DNA of 64,000 bases from Aureibaculum luteum (GCF_003449015.1 NZ_QRGD01000005.1:306836-370835), one strand, 5' to 3'; positions 54,828 to 63,186 are shown, counted from the stretch's first letter. The notes: a model not told the origin generated them from the letters alone. Program-made: numbers and translations.

Positions 54828-56114
54828 TTATCTTTTATCAATAAACAAAATGGGCTTTCTGCTCATTTTAGGAAATTTTAAGGCATTAATAGACTCAATA
54901 TCATGTATTTCTAACGTTGGCAATACTCTTAACTTGGCACGACAATGGTCTTTTATACGGTCTAATAATTCGTGGGAAGGTGATTCTGTACCAATTTTTA
55001 TCAATATTTCATCCGTACCAATGTCATTATGAGAAATTTCTATGATATAATTTTCAATGGCATCAAAATCATTTAATAAATCATACAAAGCAGGTGGATA
55101 TAACGTGGTGCCCTTGTATTTTACCATTTGTTTTTTTCTTCCCATAACAGGACTCAAACGCAATGAATTTCTACCACAAGTACAAGGTTCTCGATGCTCT
55201 CTAACAATATCTCCAGTTTTAAAACGCAACAATGGCATCGCTTCAACACCCAAGGTAGTAATGGTTAATTCGCCATATTCCCCTTCTTTTACAGGATTGT
55301 TATCGTCATCTAATATTTCGGTAATGATAAGTTCAGGATGATGATGCCCGCCTTGTTTAGCTTCACATTCTGTAAAAGCCGTACTCATTTCTGTGGACGC
55401 ATAGGTAGAAAATAAGTCAATTTTCCACTTTGAAGTTATTTTATTTGCCAACAGGTTCAATGAAAAATCTTCGTTACGCAATGACTCTCCAATACAGATT
55501 ACTCCTTTTACGCTAGACGCATTGTAATCTATATTGTTGGCCTCGGCATAAGCAATCAGTTTTAATAAAAAAGAAGGTACTGCAATTAAATACTTAGGGT
55601 TAAATTTTAAAATAGAATCCCATTGCAATTCAGGTATACCCGCTCCTACCCTAATAATACTTGCTCCTAGTTTTCTAACCCCTAAAAAATAAGCCAAACC
55701 TGCCACAAATCGCCTGTCCATCGTTGTCATTAGCTGCACAGTGTCATTTTTAGTAACACCAGCACAGGCAAAAGAAATGGCTTCATTATAGGCCAATCTA
55801 TCTAAATCAGCATCAGTCAACGCGAATGTAACGGGATTACCCATGGTACCCGAAGTTGTAACATAATCTACAATATCGTTTTTAGGCACACATAAAAAAT
55901 CATCGTTATGGAGCTGTAAATCATCTTTGGTAGTTACTGGAATTTTAGCTAAATCTGACAGTGTTTTAATACTAGAAATAGCTATATTTTGAGTGGCAAA
56001 TACATTTTTATAGTACTTAGAATTTGCTTGAAGATATGTTAATAATATCTGTAATTTATCTTCCTGAAAATGTTGAATTTCAGCAGTAGATTTAGTTTCA
56101 ATAGTTGGCGTCAT
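54828..56114 (-). CDS. phenylacetate-CoA ligase-like AMP-forming enzyme
   Basis: An adenylate-forming enzyme of 428 residues. It has the P-loop-like motif YVTTSGTMGNPVTFALT near 88, STYASTEMST near 237, LLRFKTGDIVREH and the C-terminal lysine region RVLPTLEIHDIES. The compact form resembles PaaK and the acyl-CoA-ligase homologues found beside acyltransferases in Bacteroidota. The acid substrate is unknown. Start: ATG at 56114 is favoured over ATG at 56123 because a TACTTTAG box ends 20 bp before it. It lies between the acyltransferase and MocR genes on the same strand. Confidence 0.8.
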   Translation of the reverse strand: MTPTIETKSTAEIQHFQEDKLQILLTYLQANSKYYKNVFATQNIAISSIKTLSDLAKIPVTTKDDLQLHNDDFLCVPKNDIVDYVTTSGTMGNPVTFALTDADLDRLAYNEAISFACAGVTKNDTVQLMTTMDRRFVAGLAYFLGVRKLGASIIRVGAGIPELQWDSILKFNPKYLIAVPSFLLKLIAYAEANNIDYNASSVKGVICIGESLRNEDFSLNLLANKITSKWKIDLFSTYASTEMSTAFTECEAKQGGHHHPELIITEILDDDNNPVKEGEYGELTITTLGVEAMPLLRFKTGDIVREHREPCTCGRNSLRLSPVMGRKKQMVKYKGTTLYPPALYDLLNDFDAIENYIIEISHNDIGTDEILIKIGTESPSHELLDRIKDHCRAKLRVLPTLEIHDIESINALKFPKMSRKPILFIDKR

Positions 56115-56152
56115 GCAATACATATGTGAGAGGGCTAAAGTATGAAAAAAGT

Positions 56153-57646
56153 TTAGGACAGCTGTTCTTTGGTGTTAATTTCCTCCATTGTTTTCTTAAA
56201 TCGGCGTATCAATTCTTGAATTTCTGCTTCATTATACGATGCAAAACCAATACGGATACAATTGTGACCTAATTTAGCACTATCATATCGTTGCCAATTG
56301 CCAATTTCTAAGTTGTACTTTTTGGCAACTATAGCAACAGTTGCCCAAGAATAATTTGAATTCAACTTGGCCCAAACTGCCATCCCTCCTATTGGCGTAT
56401 CAAACTCAATACAACTGGCCAATTCATCTTTTAATAATTTACAAAACAAATTGCGTCGTTGCTGGTATATTTTCATCACTTTTCTAATATGCCTATCTAA
56501 ATCGCCTGACTTTATAAAATCAGCAAATGTTAATTCCAGTAAGGCATCTCCTTGCCTGTCTACAATACCTCTTAATTTAGAAGCTTCATCAACAAACTCT
56601 TTTGAAGCAATTAAATAACCAATTCTAAAAACTGGAGCCACCGTTTTACAAACCGAACCAATGTATATTACGTTTCCGTTGGTATCGTGACTCGCTAATG
56701 GTAATATTGGAGCGTGATTGTAATTAAAATCGTAATCATAATCATCTTCAATAATGGCAAAATTATAGTGCTTTGCAAGGTTTAAAAGGTGAATTCTTCT
56801 TTTGGCTGAAAGTGTTACGGTTGTTGGGTGATGATGGTGAGAAGTAACATACACCGCCTTTATTTGTTTTCGTTTACAGAGCTTTTCAATGGCATCAGTT
56901 TGCATTCCATTTTCATCCACCAAAACACGTTCTAGGGTAGCTTGTTGATTTAAAAAAGTAATATCTGCAGACAAATAATTGGTGTTTCCAACCACCACCA
57001 CATCATCTTTTTGAAGTAACAATTGTGACGATAACCAAATTCCCATTTGGCTACCACGCGTTATCAATACATTTTCTTTAGAGATATGCAAACCTCTGGT
57101 GGCATTTAAGTAAGCTACCAAAACTTCTCGCAACGTATCATTTCCATATGTAGAACCGTAAGACAAGTGTTCAAAAACGTTTTTTTTAGAAGAAATCCGT
57201 CGGTAGGTTCTTGCAATTTCATCCATGGGTGTTAATCTCGCATCTGAAACGCCATCATCCAAATACATAAAATCTTCCTTCCTTTTAGGAAGATTTTTAG
57301 GTGAGATATTATTCTTATAAAAAGAAAATCCTGTATTCATTTTTAAATCGGAAAGGACATCATCATCTAATTTTTGCTGATTTAGTACAGGTAAATTACG
57401 ATGTACAAAAGTTCCTTTTTTAGGAATACTTTCTACCCAACCCTGAAGCAACAAGTCTTCATAACAGGCAACAATTGTTTTCCGATGCACATTTAGTTGT
57501 GCTGCCAAGGTTCTACTACCAGGAAGCTTTGTGGTAGGTGCCAAGGTTTGATTTTTTATAAACTGAATAATTTGATTAGACAGTTGTAAATACAACGCCT
57601 GATTGCTATTTCTATCAAATTGAATACTGGTTTTATATGGAAACAT
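56153..57646 (-). CDS. MocR/PdxR-type regulator (GntR-HTH plus aminotransferase domain)
   Basis: A 497-residue regulator. An N-terminal GntR winged helix (about 10-75, with LPGSRTLAAQLNVHRKTIVACYEDL) is joined to a fold-type I aminotransferase-like domain (about 130-490). The PLP Lys is in GSVCKTVAPVF near residue 335. MocR proteins sense PLP or small amines. It is divergent from a GNAT-DUF1272-PNPOx operon and three TGGAC half-sites lie between, so it probably controls that operon. It resembles PdxR more than GabR only through its PNPOx-like neighbour. Confidence 0.9.
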   Translation of the reverse strand: MFPYKTSIQFDRNSNQALYLQLSNQIIQFIKNQTLAPTTKLPGSRTLAAQLNVHRKTIVACYEDLLLQGWVESIPKKGTFVHRNLPVLNQQKLDDDVLSDLKMNTGFSFYKNNISPKNLPKRKEDFMYLDDGVSDARLTPMDEIARTYRRISSKKNVFEHLSYGSTYGNDTLREVLVAYLNATRGLHISKENVLITRGSQMGIWLSSQLLLQKDDVVVVGNTNYLSADITFLNQQATLERVLVDENGMQTDAIEKLCKRKQIKAVYVTSHHHHPTTVTLSAKRRIHLLNLAKHYNFAIIEDDYDYDFNYNHAPILPLASHDTNGNVIYIGSVCKTVAPVFRIGYLIASKEFVDEASKLRGIVDRQGDALLELTFADFIKSGDLDRHIRKVMKIYQQRRNLFCKLLKDELASCIEFDTPIGGMAVWAKLNSNYSWATVAIVAKKYNLEIGNWQRYDSAKLGHNCIRIGFASYNEAEIQELIRRFKKTMEEINTKEQLS

Positions 57647-57707
57647 CTGGACTACTAATTATATCTATTCTGGACGATTATGACAGTCCACAAATATATT
57701 ATTTTTG
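57646..57707. promoter_or_regulatory. probable MocR operator and promoter of the GNAT operon
   Basis: TCTGGAC occurs at 57646-57652 and again 23 bp later at 57669-57675, followed by an inverted GTCCA at 57686-57690. A -7-like TATTTTTG is at 57700-57707. Direct plus inverted half-sites containing CTGGAC are known for MocR-family regulators such as TauR. Confidence 0.55.
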
Positions 57708-57729
57708 AAGTGTAAAACAAAACCGTCCT

Positions 57730-58233
57730 ATGATTCATCTCGAAAAATTTAATACAGCAGATTACAGCAGATTAATCAATTGGATTACTTCAGAAGAGCA
57801 AATGGTACTTTTTAGTGGACAAATATTTGATTATCCTATAACCAATAATCAACTTGATAGGTATCTTGACAGTACCGATAGGTTGGTCTATAAAGTAATT
57901 CAAACGGACACCAATGCAGTTATTGGTCATGCCGAATTAAATGCAATCAATTTAAGAAGTAGCAGTGCAAGAATTTGCCGGGTTTTAATTGGCGATAAAA
58001 ACGCTAGAAACAAAGGTATTGGAAGTTTAATAATCAAAGAATTGGTCTGTATCGGTTTTACAGAACTAAAGCTACATCGTATAGATTTAGGTGTGCATGA
58101 TTTCAATACCCAAGCCCTAAAATGTTATGAAAAATGCGGATTTAAAATAGAAGGTTTACTCAAAGACAATATGAAGTTTGGCACTGCATTTTGGTCATCA
58201 TATAATATGAGTATACTCAACAAAATAGCATAA
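57730..58233 (+). CDS. GNAT-family N-acetyltransferase
   Basis: A 167-residue acetyltransferase. Acetyl-CoA binding is marked by IGDKNARNKGIGSLIIKELV near residue 87 and the helix after it, and CYEKCGFKIEG near 137 is the typical family end. Substrate unknown. It is the first gene of an operon with DUF1272 and PNPOx-like genes, regulated in all likelihood by the divergent MocR protein. Confidence 0.9.
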   Translation: MIHLEKFNTADYSRLINWITSEEQMVLFSGQIFDYPITNNQLDRYLDSTDRLVYKVIQTDTNAVIGHAELNAINLRSSSARICRVLIGDKNARNKGIGSLIIKELVCIGFTELKLHRIDLGVHDFNTQALKCYEKCGFKIEGLLKDNMKFGTAFWSSYNMSILNKIA

Positions 58234-58256
58234 AAACAATTTAAAACAGAAATAGT

Positions 58257-58547
58257 TTGTTAGAAATAAGACCCAATTGCGAACATTGTAACAAAGATTT
58301 ACCAAACACAGCCATTGATGCCATGATTTGCTCTTTTGAATGCACGTATTGCAAAACATGTGCACTTGACATTTTCGAAAATGTATGTCCGAGTTGTTCA
58401 GGTAATTTTGTGGAACGCCCTATTAGGCCACACCAAGAAATAAGGCAACACCCTGCTTCAAATGAACGTGTTTTTAAACCAAAAGAGTTGGAAAAAGCGA
58501 AAATTAATACAGAAAAATTTAAAAACCTATCACCAGAAAAAAGATAA
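58257..58547 (+). CDS. DUF1272 zinc-ribbon-like protein
   Basis: A 96-residue protein. The start LEIRPNCEHCNKDLP is the DUF1272 signature, followed by CSFECTYCKTCA and NVCPSCSGNF: four CxxC-type pairs that should bind one or two zinc ions. The start is TTG at 58257, because the family begins exactly with ML(E)(I/L)RPNCE. The last third is charged and flexible. No function is established. It ends 2 bp before the PNPOx-like gene. Confidence 0.85.
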   Translation: MLEIRPNCEHCNKDLPNTAIDAMICSFECTYCKTCALDIFENVCPSCSGNFVERPIRPHQEIRQHPASNERVFKPKELEKAKINTEKFKNLSPEKR

Positions 58548-58549
58548 TT

Positions 58550-59212
58550 ATGAAGGAGTATTCAAAATCGAAATTAAACAGAGTAAAGCGTGGACAAATT
58601 AGAGCTACATATGATGTTGAAAAAATCAACACCATTTTAGATGCCGGTTTTATAGGCTATGTGAGTTATGTTTACCAAGGCGGAGCCATTACATTGCCCA
58701 TGGCTTATGGAAGAAAAGATAACAAAGTGTATTTGCATGGCTCGCAAGCCAACAGAATGCTACTTGCTTTATTAGAAGCAAAACAAATGAGCATGACCGT
58801 TATGCATTTAGATGCATTGGTTTTGGCACGTTCTGGCTTACACCATTCTGTAAACTATCGTTCTGCAACGGTATTTGGTACCGTAAAAAAAATAGTAAAT
58901 CCAAAAGAAAAAGAGGCTGCTCTTTTTTGTTTTATGGAACATATGATGAAAGGAAGATGGGATGGTATTAGACCTATGCATCCAGAAGAAATAGACCGAA
59001 CCTTAGTGGTAGAAATGACCATTGAAACCGCTTCTGCAAAAATTAGAGATGTTGGTGTGGGCGACGAACCTGAAGATTATGAATTAGAGGTTTGGGCAGG
59101 TTTAGTTCCGATAAAGCAAGTTGCCGAATATCCAATTTCTGATAAAGGTATCCCTCAACAACTTGAAATTCCGAAACATGTATTGGATTATTATGAGCAA
59201 ATCAAAGCATAA
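58550..59212 (+). CDS. pyridoxamine 5'-phosphate oxidase-like flavin protein
   Basis: A 220-residue member of the PNPOx-like/split-barrel family. It has GFIGYVSYVYQGGAITLPMAYGR near 33, HGSQANRML near 67 (FMN region) and VNYRSATVFGTVK near 105. Many family members bind FMN, F420 or haem, and NimA is related. It lies last in a MocR-linked operon, so a role in handling a vitamin-B6- or amine-related compound is a guess. Confidence 0.85.
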   Translation: MKEYSKSKLNRVKRGQIRATYDVEKINTILDAGFIGYVSYVYQGGAITLPMAYGRKDNKVYLHGSQANRMLLALLEAKQMSMTVMHLDALVLARSGLHHSVNYRSATVFGTVKKIVNPKEKEAALFCFMEHMMKGRWDGIRPMHPEEIDRTLVVEMTIETASAKIRDVGVGDEPEDYELEVWAGLVPIKQVAEYPISDKGIPQQLEIPKHVLDYYEQIKA

Positions 59213-59287
59213 AAATACTTGAATTAATAATCAACAATGCGTTAAACACTTCTATATGCGTAAAAAATAAATTAAAATTTAATTCAT

Positions 59288-59295
59288 TAACTTTG
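59288..59295 (+). promoter_or_regulatory. TAnnTTTG box upstream of the serine hydrolase
   Basis: TAACTTTG inside a 19-bp stretch (59281-59299) that is identical to 61130-61148 at the next accessory transcript. No clear -33 TTTG. Confidence 0.4.
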
Positions 59296-59408
59296 AATAC
59301 ATTGTCACTTAATGAAAAAGGTATTTAAATGGTCAACTTTTTTAATTAGCAATTAAATTTTACGATAGCTGCATAAAAAAACGAGTGATTGCAAAATATG
59401 ACTTTATT

Positions 59409-60440
59409 ATGAAACCTCAAATAAAACGCTTCCTGAGAATCCTATTTATTATGGCAAGTATAGGCTCTCTGTATTTTGTACCGTGGATTCTTGTAAAAGC
59501 ATGGATAATACCTTTACCAGATACCGTTCAAGAACAAGTAAATGAGGCGATAACGTACGGGTTTGACGGAATGATTGTGTATATTGATGAAGCAGGCAAG
59601 CCGCCGGCATTTTACGCAGCAGGATATAAAAACAGAGCAGAAAAAACACCAGCCGATCCAACATCATTATTTAAGATTGCGAGTATAAGTAAGTTATATG
59701 TGGCGGTTGCCATTACAAAGCTGGTGCATAACAACCATTTGTCTTTAGATGAAACCCTTGCCCATTACTTTCCTGAATTGGTAGGAAAAATTGAATATGC
59801 AGATAAAATCACACTCAGAATGATGGTGCAACATCGTAGTGGCATTCCCAATTACGTAGACCATCCCCATTTTTGGGATAATCCGTCAAAAAATAATGGA
59901 GAAGCCCTTGCGTATGCATTAGATATGCCACCAACCTTTAAACCCGATACTGATTATGGGTACTCAAACACCAATTATTTGTTACTCCGTAGGCTTATTA
60001 AAAAAACAGTGGGTTATGATGACCATCAATATATAAAGGAAGTTATTTTAACACCTCTTGGGCTGAAAAATACGTTTGGATCTTTGAGTGAGGTAGCTAT
60101 AGATGATGTTATGAGTGGCTATTATGTAGGGTATGACGACGATTTTAAAACAGATGATGTGGGTATGTTAGCTACCGCCGAAGATGTGGGCACATTTATA
60201 CGAGCATTAAATGAAGGTACTGTGTTTGACAAAGGCGAACAAGAAATCTACAGTTCTATTTACGAGTATGACCATACCGGATTGGTACCTGGCTACCAAA
60301 GCATTGCAAAATACCATAAAGATATTGACACCGTAGTTATTCAATTTATGAGTACTACAAATTTTGACGGCTACAACTGGAATTTATCAGAGATTTTTTA
60401 CAGTAGAATTGTAAAAATAGTAAAGAAAAGTCGACTCTAA
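59409..60440 (+). CDS. beta-lactamase-family serine hydrolase
   Basis: About 343 residues from the ATG at 59409; an in-frame GTG at 59385 is the alternative. An N-terminal signal or anchor (about 7-27) is followed by the catalytic SISK (Ser-x-x-Lys) near residue 95, YGYSNTNY (Tyr of the YxN motif) near 180 and DHTGLVPGY (HTG) near 300. The class C/esterase-like fold may be a DD-peptidase, esterase or beta-lactamase. It lies at the start of the accessory end of the window. Confidence 0.85.
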   Translation: MKPQIKRFLRILFIMASIGSLYFVPWILVKAWIIPLPDTVQEQVNEAITYGFDGMIVYIDEAGKPPAFYAAGYKNRAEKTPADPTSLFKIASISKLYVAVAITKLVHNNHLSLDETLAHYFPELVGKIEYADKITLRMMVQHRSGIPNYVDHPHFWDNPSKNNGEALAYALDMPPTFKPDTDYGYSNTNYLLLRRLIKKTVGYDDHQYIKEVILTPLGLKNTFGSLSEVAIDDVMSGYYVGYDDDFKTDDVGMLATAEDVGTFIRALNEGTVFDKGEQEIYSSIYEYDHTGLVPGYQSIAKYHKDIDTVVIQFMSTTNFDGYNWNLSEIFYSRIVKIVKKSRL

Positions 60441-60566
60441 AATAGGATGTTACAGCTACACTACTATTTAAAATGTTAAAGCTATTTATGGAGCAGTAAA
60501 TGATAAAAAAAATAATGTATTTTTACCACATAAATATACTTAACAAATCTCGATTAACCCCATTTT

Positions 60567-61007
60567 ATGAAATATTTTAGCACTCTCTTAATCCTTTTAT
60601 TTATATCAATCACTTTCTTATATTCTTGTAGAATTGACCCAAAAGCAGCACCTAAGGCTAAAACGACAAAATCTATTACAGGAGAACCTGCTCAAAATGC
60701 AAGTGGCGTTTGGCATTTTACGTGTCTAAGTGGTTGTGCTGGTGGTGCTGGAGCGGCTGGTAAGTGTGAGACTTGTGGAAACCCCTTAGTACATAATACG
60801 GTTTATCATGGTGGCAGTACACCAACACCAACAGGCCCTAATGCAAATGCCCCCTTTGTTGTACCACCTACTACAACAAGTGCTACTAATGCAAATGGAG
60901 TTTGGCATTACACCTGTAGTAAAGGATGTGCTGGAGGCTCAGGAGCAGCTGGCTCTTGTGTTAATTGTGGAAACACATTGGCTCATAACCAAGCGTATCA
61001 TCAGTAA
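60567..61007 (+). CDS. lipoprotein with two 35-residue Cys/His repeats
   Basis: A 146-residue protein with lipobox FLYSC (lipid Cys21). Residues 47-81 and 111-145 are near-identical repeats with the pattern WH-x2-C-x3-C-x9-C-x2-C-x5-H-x4-H. The segment GCAGG(A/S)GAAG is nearly identical in both copies. A linker of Pro/Thr/Gly/Asn joins them. The spacing strongly suggests a zinc-ribbon-like metal-binding unit on the cell surface or in the periplasm. I recognise no named family. Confidence 0.8.
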   Translation: MKYFSTLLILLFISITFLYSCRIDPKAAPKAKTTKSITGEPAQNASGVWHFTCLSGCAGGAGAAGKCETCGNPLVHNTVYHGGSTPTPTGPNANAPFVVPPTTTSATNANGVWHYTCSKGCAGGSGAAGSCVNCGNTLAHNQAYHQ

Positions 61008-61129
61008 AACATACGGCACCCCAATTTTTTATTGAACTTATTAATTCAGTATCTCCATAGTTTTTAGAAACACAATACAAACCGTAATTGTGAATAAAAC
61101 AATACACTATTTTAAAAGTCATTTGTTGA

Positions 61130-61265
61130 AATTCATTAACTTTGAATAGTTCGCTAACAAACACTTATCTTTTCTATAGATATTCTTTAAAAATTAGATG
61201 TTGTTTTGGCGGAACTTAAAACTAAAGAGCGTATAAACGGATTCCGTTTATGCAATTAATTATGC
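61130..61265 (+). repeat. repeat unit A (promoter box plus structured 110-nt element)
   Basis: Starts with TAACTTTG (61137-61144), then GTTCGCTAACAAA. The structured part runs from GCTAACAA (61153-61160) to TTATGC (61260-61265). It includes the strong hairpin ATAAACGGA-T-TCCGTTTAT (61232-61250). The right end TTATGC corresponds to GTTAGC in unit B, slightly degraded. Confidence 0.6.
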
Positions 61266-61297
61266 GTAAACTAGAAAAACACATCCATATGAGAAAA

Positions 61298-61681
61298 ATG
61301 AATAAAATTCTGATTTTAATAACAGTAATCGGAATTACAAGTTGTAGTCCAAAAATTTCCTCAAATTTTACTAATCCACAATCTAAATTGTCAATTAATG
61401 AAAAAGTAGCACTTTTAGACATCGAACACATTTTGCCAAAAAATATTGTTAAAGTCGGTGAACTGAGATTTCAAGATTCCGGATTTACCACGGACTGTAG
61501 TTTTAATAGTTTAATGAATCAAGCAAGAAATGAAGCAAGAATAAATGGAGCAAATATTGTAAAAGTGATAGATAAGAAAAAGCCTAATTTATGGAGCACT
61601 TGCTATCGATTAAAAATTGAACTATATAAATATACCGGAGATGTTTCATCATTACCTCAATACAAATTAAAACTTGACTAA
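61298..61681 (+). CDS. small lipoprotein, unknown
   Basis: About 127 residues from the ATG at 61298, which opens a lipoprotein signal (GITSC, lipid Cys16). Another ATG lies at 61289 and the longest frame begins at 61250 inside repeat unit A. The core holds QARNEARINGANIVKVID near residue 88, a pattern found in several small envelope proteins, and two further Cys. Function unknown. Followed 18 bp later by the PEGA gene. Confidence 0.6.
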   Translation: MNKILILITVIGITSCSPKISSNFTNPQSKLSINEKVALLDIEHILPKNIVKVGELRFQDSGFTTDCSFNSLMNQARNEARINGANIVKVIDKKKPNLWSTCYRLKIELYKYTGDVSSLPQYKLKLD

Positions 61682-61699
61682 ATCTAAAAAAGCCTACCA

Positions 61700-62167
61700 A
61701 TGAAAATTATTATTAAGACGATCCAACTTTCTTTAATTGTATTACTTTCCAGCTGTGCAACAATTATTTCTGGCTCAAGACAAACTGTAGGAATAACTTC
61801 AGAACCAAGTTCTGCCAAAGTTTATATTAACGAAATTGAAATTGGAAAAACACCAATTGAAAAAAAACTAAAAAGAAATCAAGAATATCAGTTAATTGTG
61901 AAACTCGACGGATATAAATCATATGAAACTAAATTAGTTAAAAAATTTAATGCTTGGTATATCGGAAATGTGCTAATTGGAGGAACCATTGGATTAATTA
62001 TTGATCCAATTACTGGTGCAATGTTTAAATTAAAACCAGAAGAAATCGACGGAAATTTAAAAAGTAGAACAACACTAAAAACAAAAAGTGGAAATATTTA
62101 TGTAAACATAAGTATGGAAATTGACCCCACTTGGAATAAAGTAGGACAACTAGAAAAATCTGAATAA
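61700..62167 (+). CDS. PEGA-domain lipoprotein
   Basis: A 155-residue protein with lipobox LLSSC (Cys19) followed by a PEGA domain (about 28-70, SEPSSAKVYINEIEIGKTPI). A Gly/Ile-rich transmembrane-like or membrane-associated stretch lies near 90-110 (GNVLIGGTIGLIIDPITGAMF). PEGA domains resemble carbohydrate- or S-layer-binding modules. Together with the preceding lipoprotein it forms a two-gene unit. Confidence 0.8.
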   Translation: MKIIIKTIQLSLIVLLSSCATIISGSRQTVGITSEPSSAKVYINEIEIGKTPIEKKLKRNQEYQLIVKLDGYKSYETKLVKKFNAWYIGNVLIGGTIGLIIDPITGAMFKLKPEEIDGNLKSRTTLKTKSGNIYVNISMEIDPTWNKVGQLEKSE

Positions 62168-62391
62168 AGTCTGCACTCAATAAAGATCTGTGATTAAAAA
62201 CAAAGCAGTATAATTCTTAATAAAAGTCTTGGCTCTTTTTACAAAGTGCCAATTGTTTTACTTGAATACCCCATACCCTTTCGTAAAAACAGCAACGAGC
62301 AGCATATACATTGGAGTCTAGCTACCAAGAAAAAAAACGGGGCGAAACGAATAGCCACATAGTTCGAAAAGAAATTAAAGCTATAAAAAAG

Positions 62392-62982
62392 ATGAACTCC
62401 AATTTTTTTGAATCAAACAGTTATTTTATTGATGAAAAAGTTAATTATTTTAAGTTTGAAAATAGTTACAAGGTATTTAATGACAAAGGAAAAGAGATTG
62501 GTTCTGTAAACCAAAAATTATCGTTCGGACAAAAAGCTCTGAGCTTACTCTTAAATAAAAGCATGTTGCCTTTTCAACTAGAAATAAAAGATACTTCTGG
62601 TAATTTACAAACCACAATATCTAGAGGATGGACCTTCTTTATGTCAACCATAGTTATTGATGATGCTAAAGGCAAAACTATTGGTTCTATAAAACAGAAG
62701 TTTAAATTATTTAAACCCACTTTTAAAATAGTTAATACATCTGGGCAAATTGTGGCTGTAATCAATGGCGATTGGAAAGCATGGAACTTTCAAATAAAAG
62801 ACGGTTACGACAAACCTATTGGAACCATAAGTAAAAAATGGAATGGTGCTATGAAAGAAATTTTCACTTCAGCAGACAAATATAATGTTGATTTTAATTC
62901 AAGCTATACCGATGTAACCAATAAAATGGCAATACTATCAAGTGCCATAACCATTGATATGGTTTTAAAAGAAAGTAAATAA
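62392..62982 (+). CDS. scramblase/LURP-one-related family protein
   Basis: From ATG at 62392 the protein has about 196 residues. A continuous tubby-like beta-barrel pattern is visible: repeated strands such as YKVFNDKGKEIGSVNQKL, LEIKDTSGNL, IVIDDAKGKTIGSIKQKF and FQIKDGYDKPIGTISKKW. That is the scramblase/LURP-one fold. Bacterial members are of unknown function. The frame can be extended to a TTG at 62311, but the ATG fits better. Last gene before repeat unit B. Confidence 0.75.
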   Translation: MNSNFFESNSYFIDEKVNYFKFENSYKVFNDKGKEIGSVNQKLSFGQKALSLLLNKSMLPFQLEIKDTSGNLQTTISRGWTFFMSTIVIDDAKGKTIGSIKQKFKLFKPTFKIVNTSGQIVAVINGDWKAWNFQIKDGYDKPIGTISKKWNGAMKEIFTSADKYNVDFNSSYTDVTNKMAILSSAITIDMVLKESK

Positions 62983-63045
62983 ATACAATTATAATACCTG
63001 TTTATAAAATAGTAAGACCATAAACAATTATTGCTATTATTTTTT

Positions 63046-63178
63046 TAACTTTGAAAGTGTTCGCTAACAAATACTCAATTTTTCAATTCATATAATTTGA
63101 ATTTAGTTTTTGTTTAAGCGAAAACTAAAACCATAACGGGTATAAACGTATTGCTATATACAATTGTTAGCTTTAATT
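63046..63178 (+). repeat. repeat unit B (promoter box plus structured 110-nt element)
   Basis: TAACTTTG (63046-63053), then GTGTTCGCTAACAAA. Outer arms GCTAACAA (63063-63070) and TTGTTAGC (63165-63172) are exact inverted repeats 110 nt apart. Internal pairs include TAGTTTT...AAAACTA (about 63108-63131) and AATTCA...TGAATT (about 63083-63102). A shared block TATAAACG is at 63142-63149. Confidence 0.65.
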
Positions 63179-63186
63179 AAAAAAAA

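Noticed and set aside
54769..55032. Plus-strand 87-codon ORF
   Set aside because: It runs antisense to the C-terminus of the phenylacetate-CoA-ligase-like gene and has no family features.
61013..61129. Possible tRNA or small RNA in the gap before unit A
   Set aside because: No cloverleaf, no CCA-type end and no conserved tRNA loops could be found.
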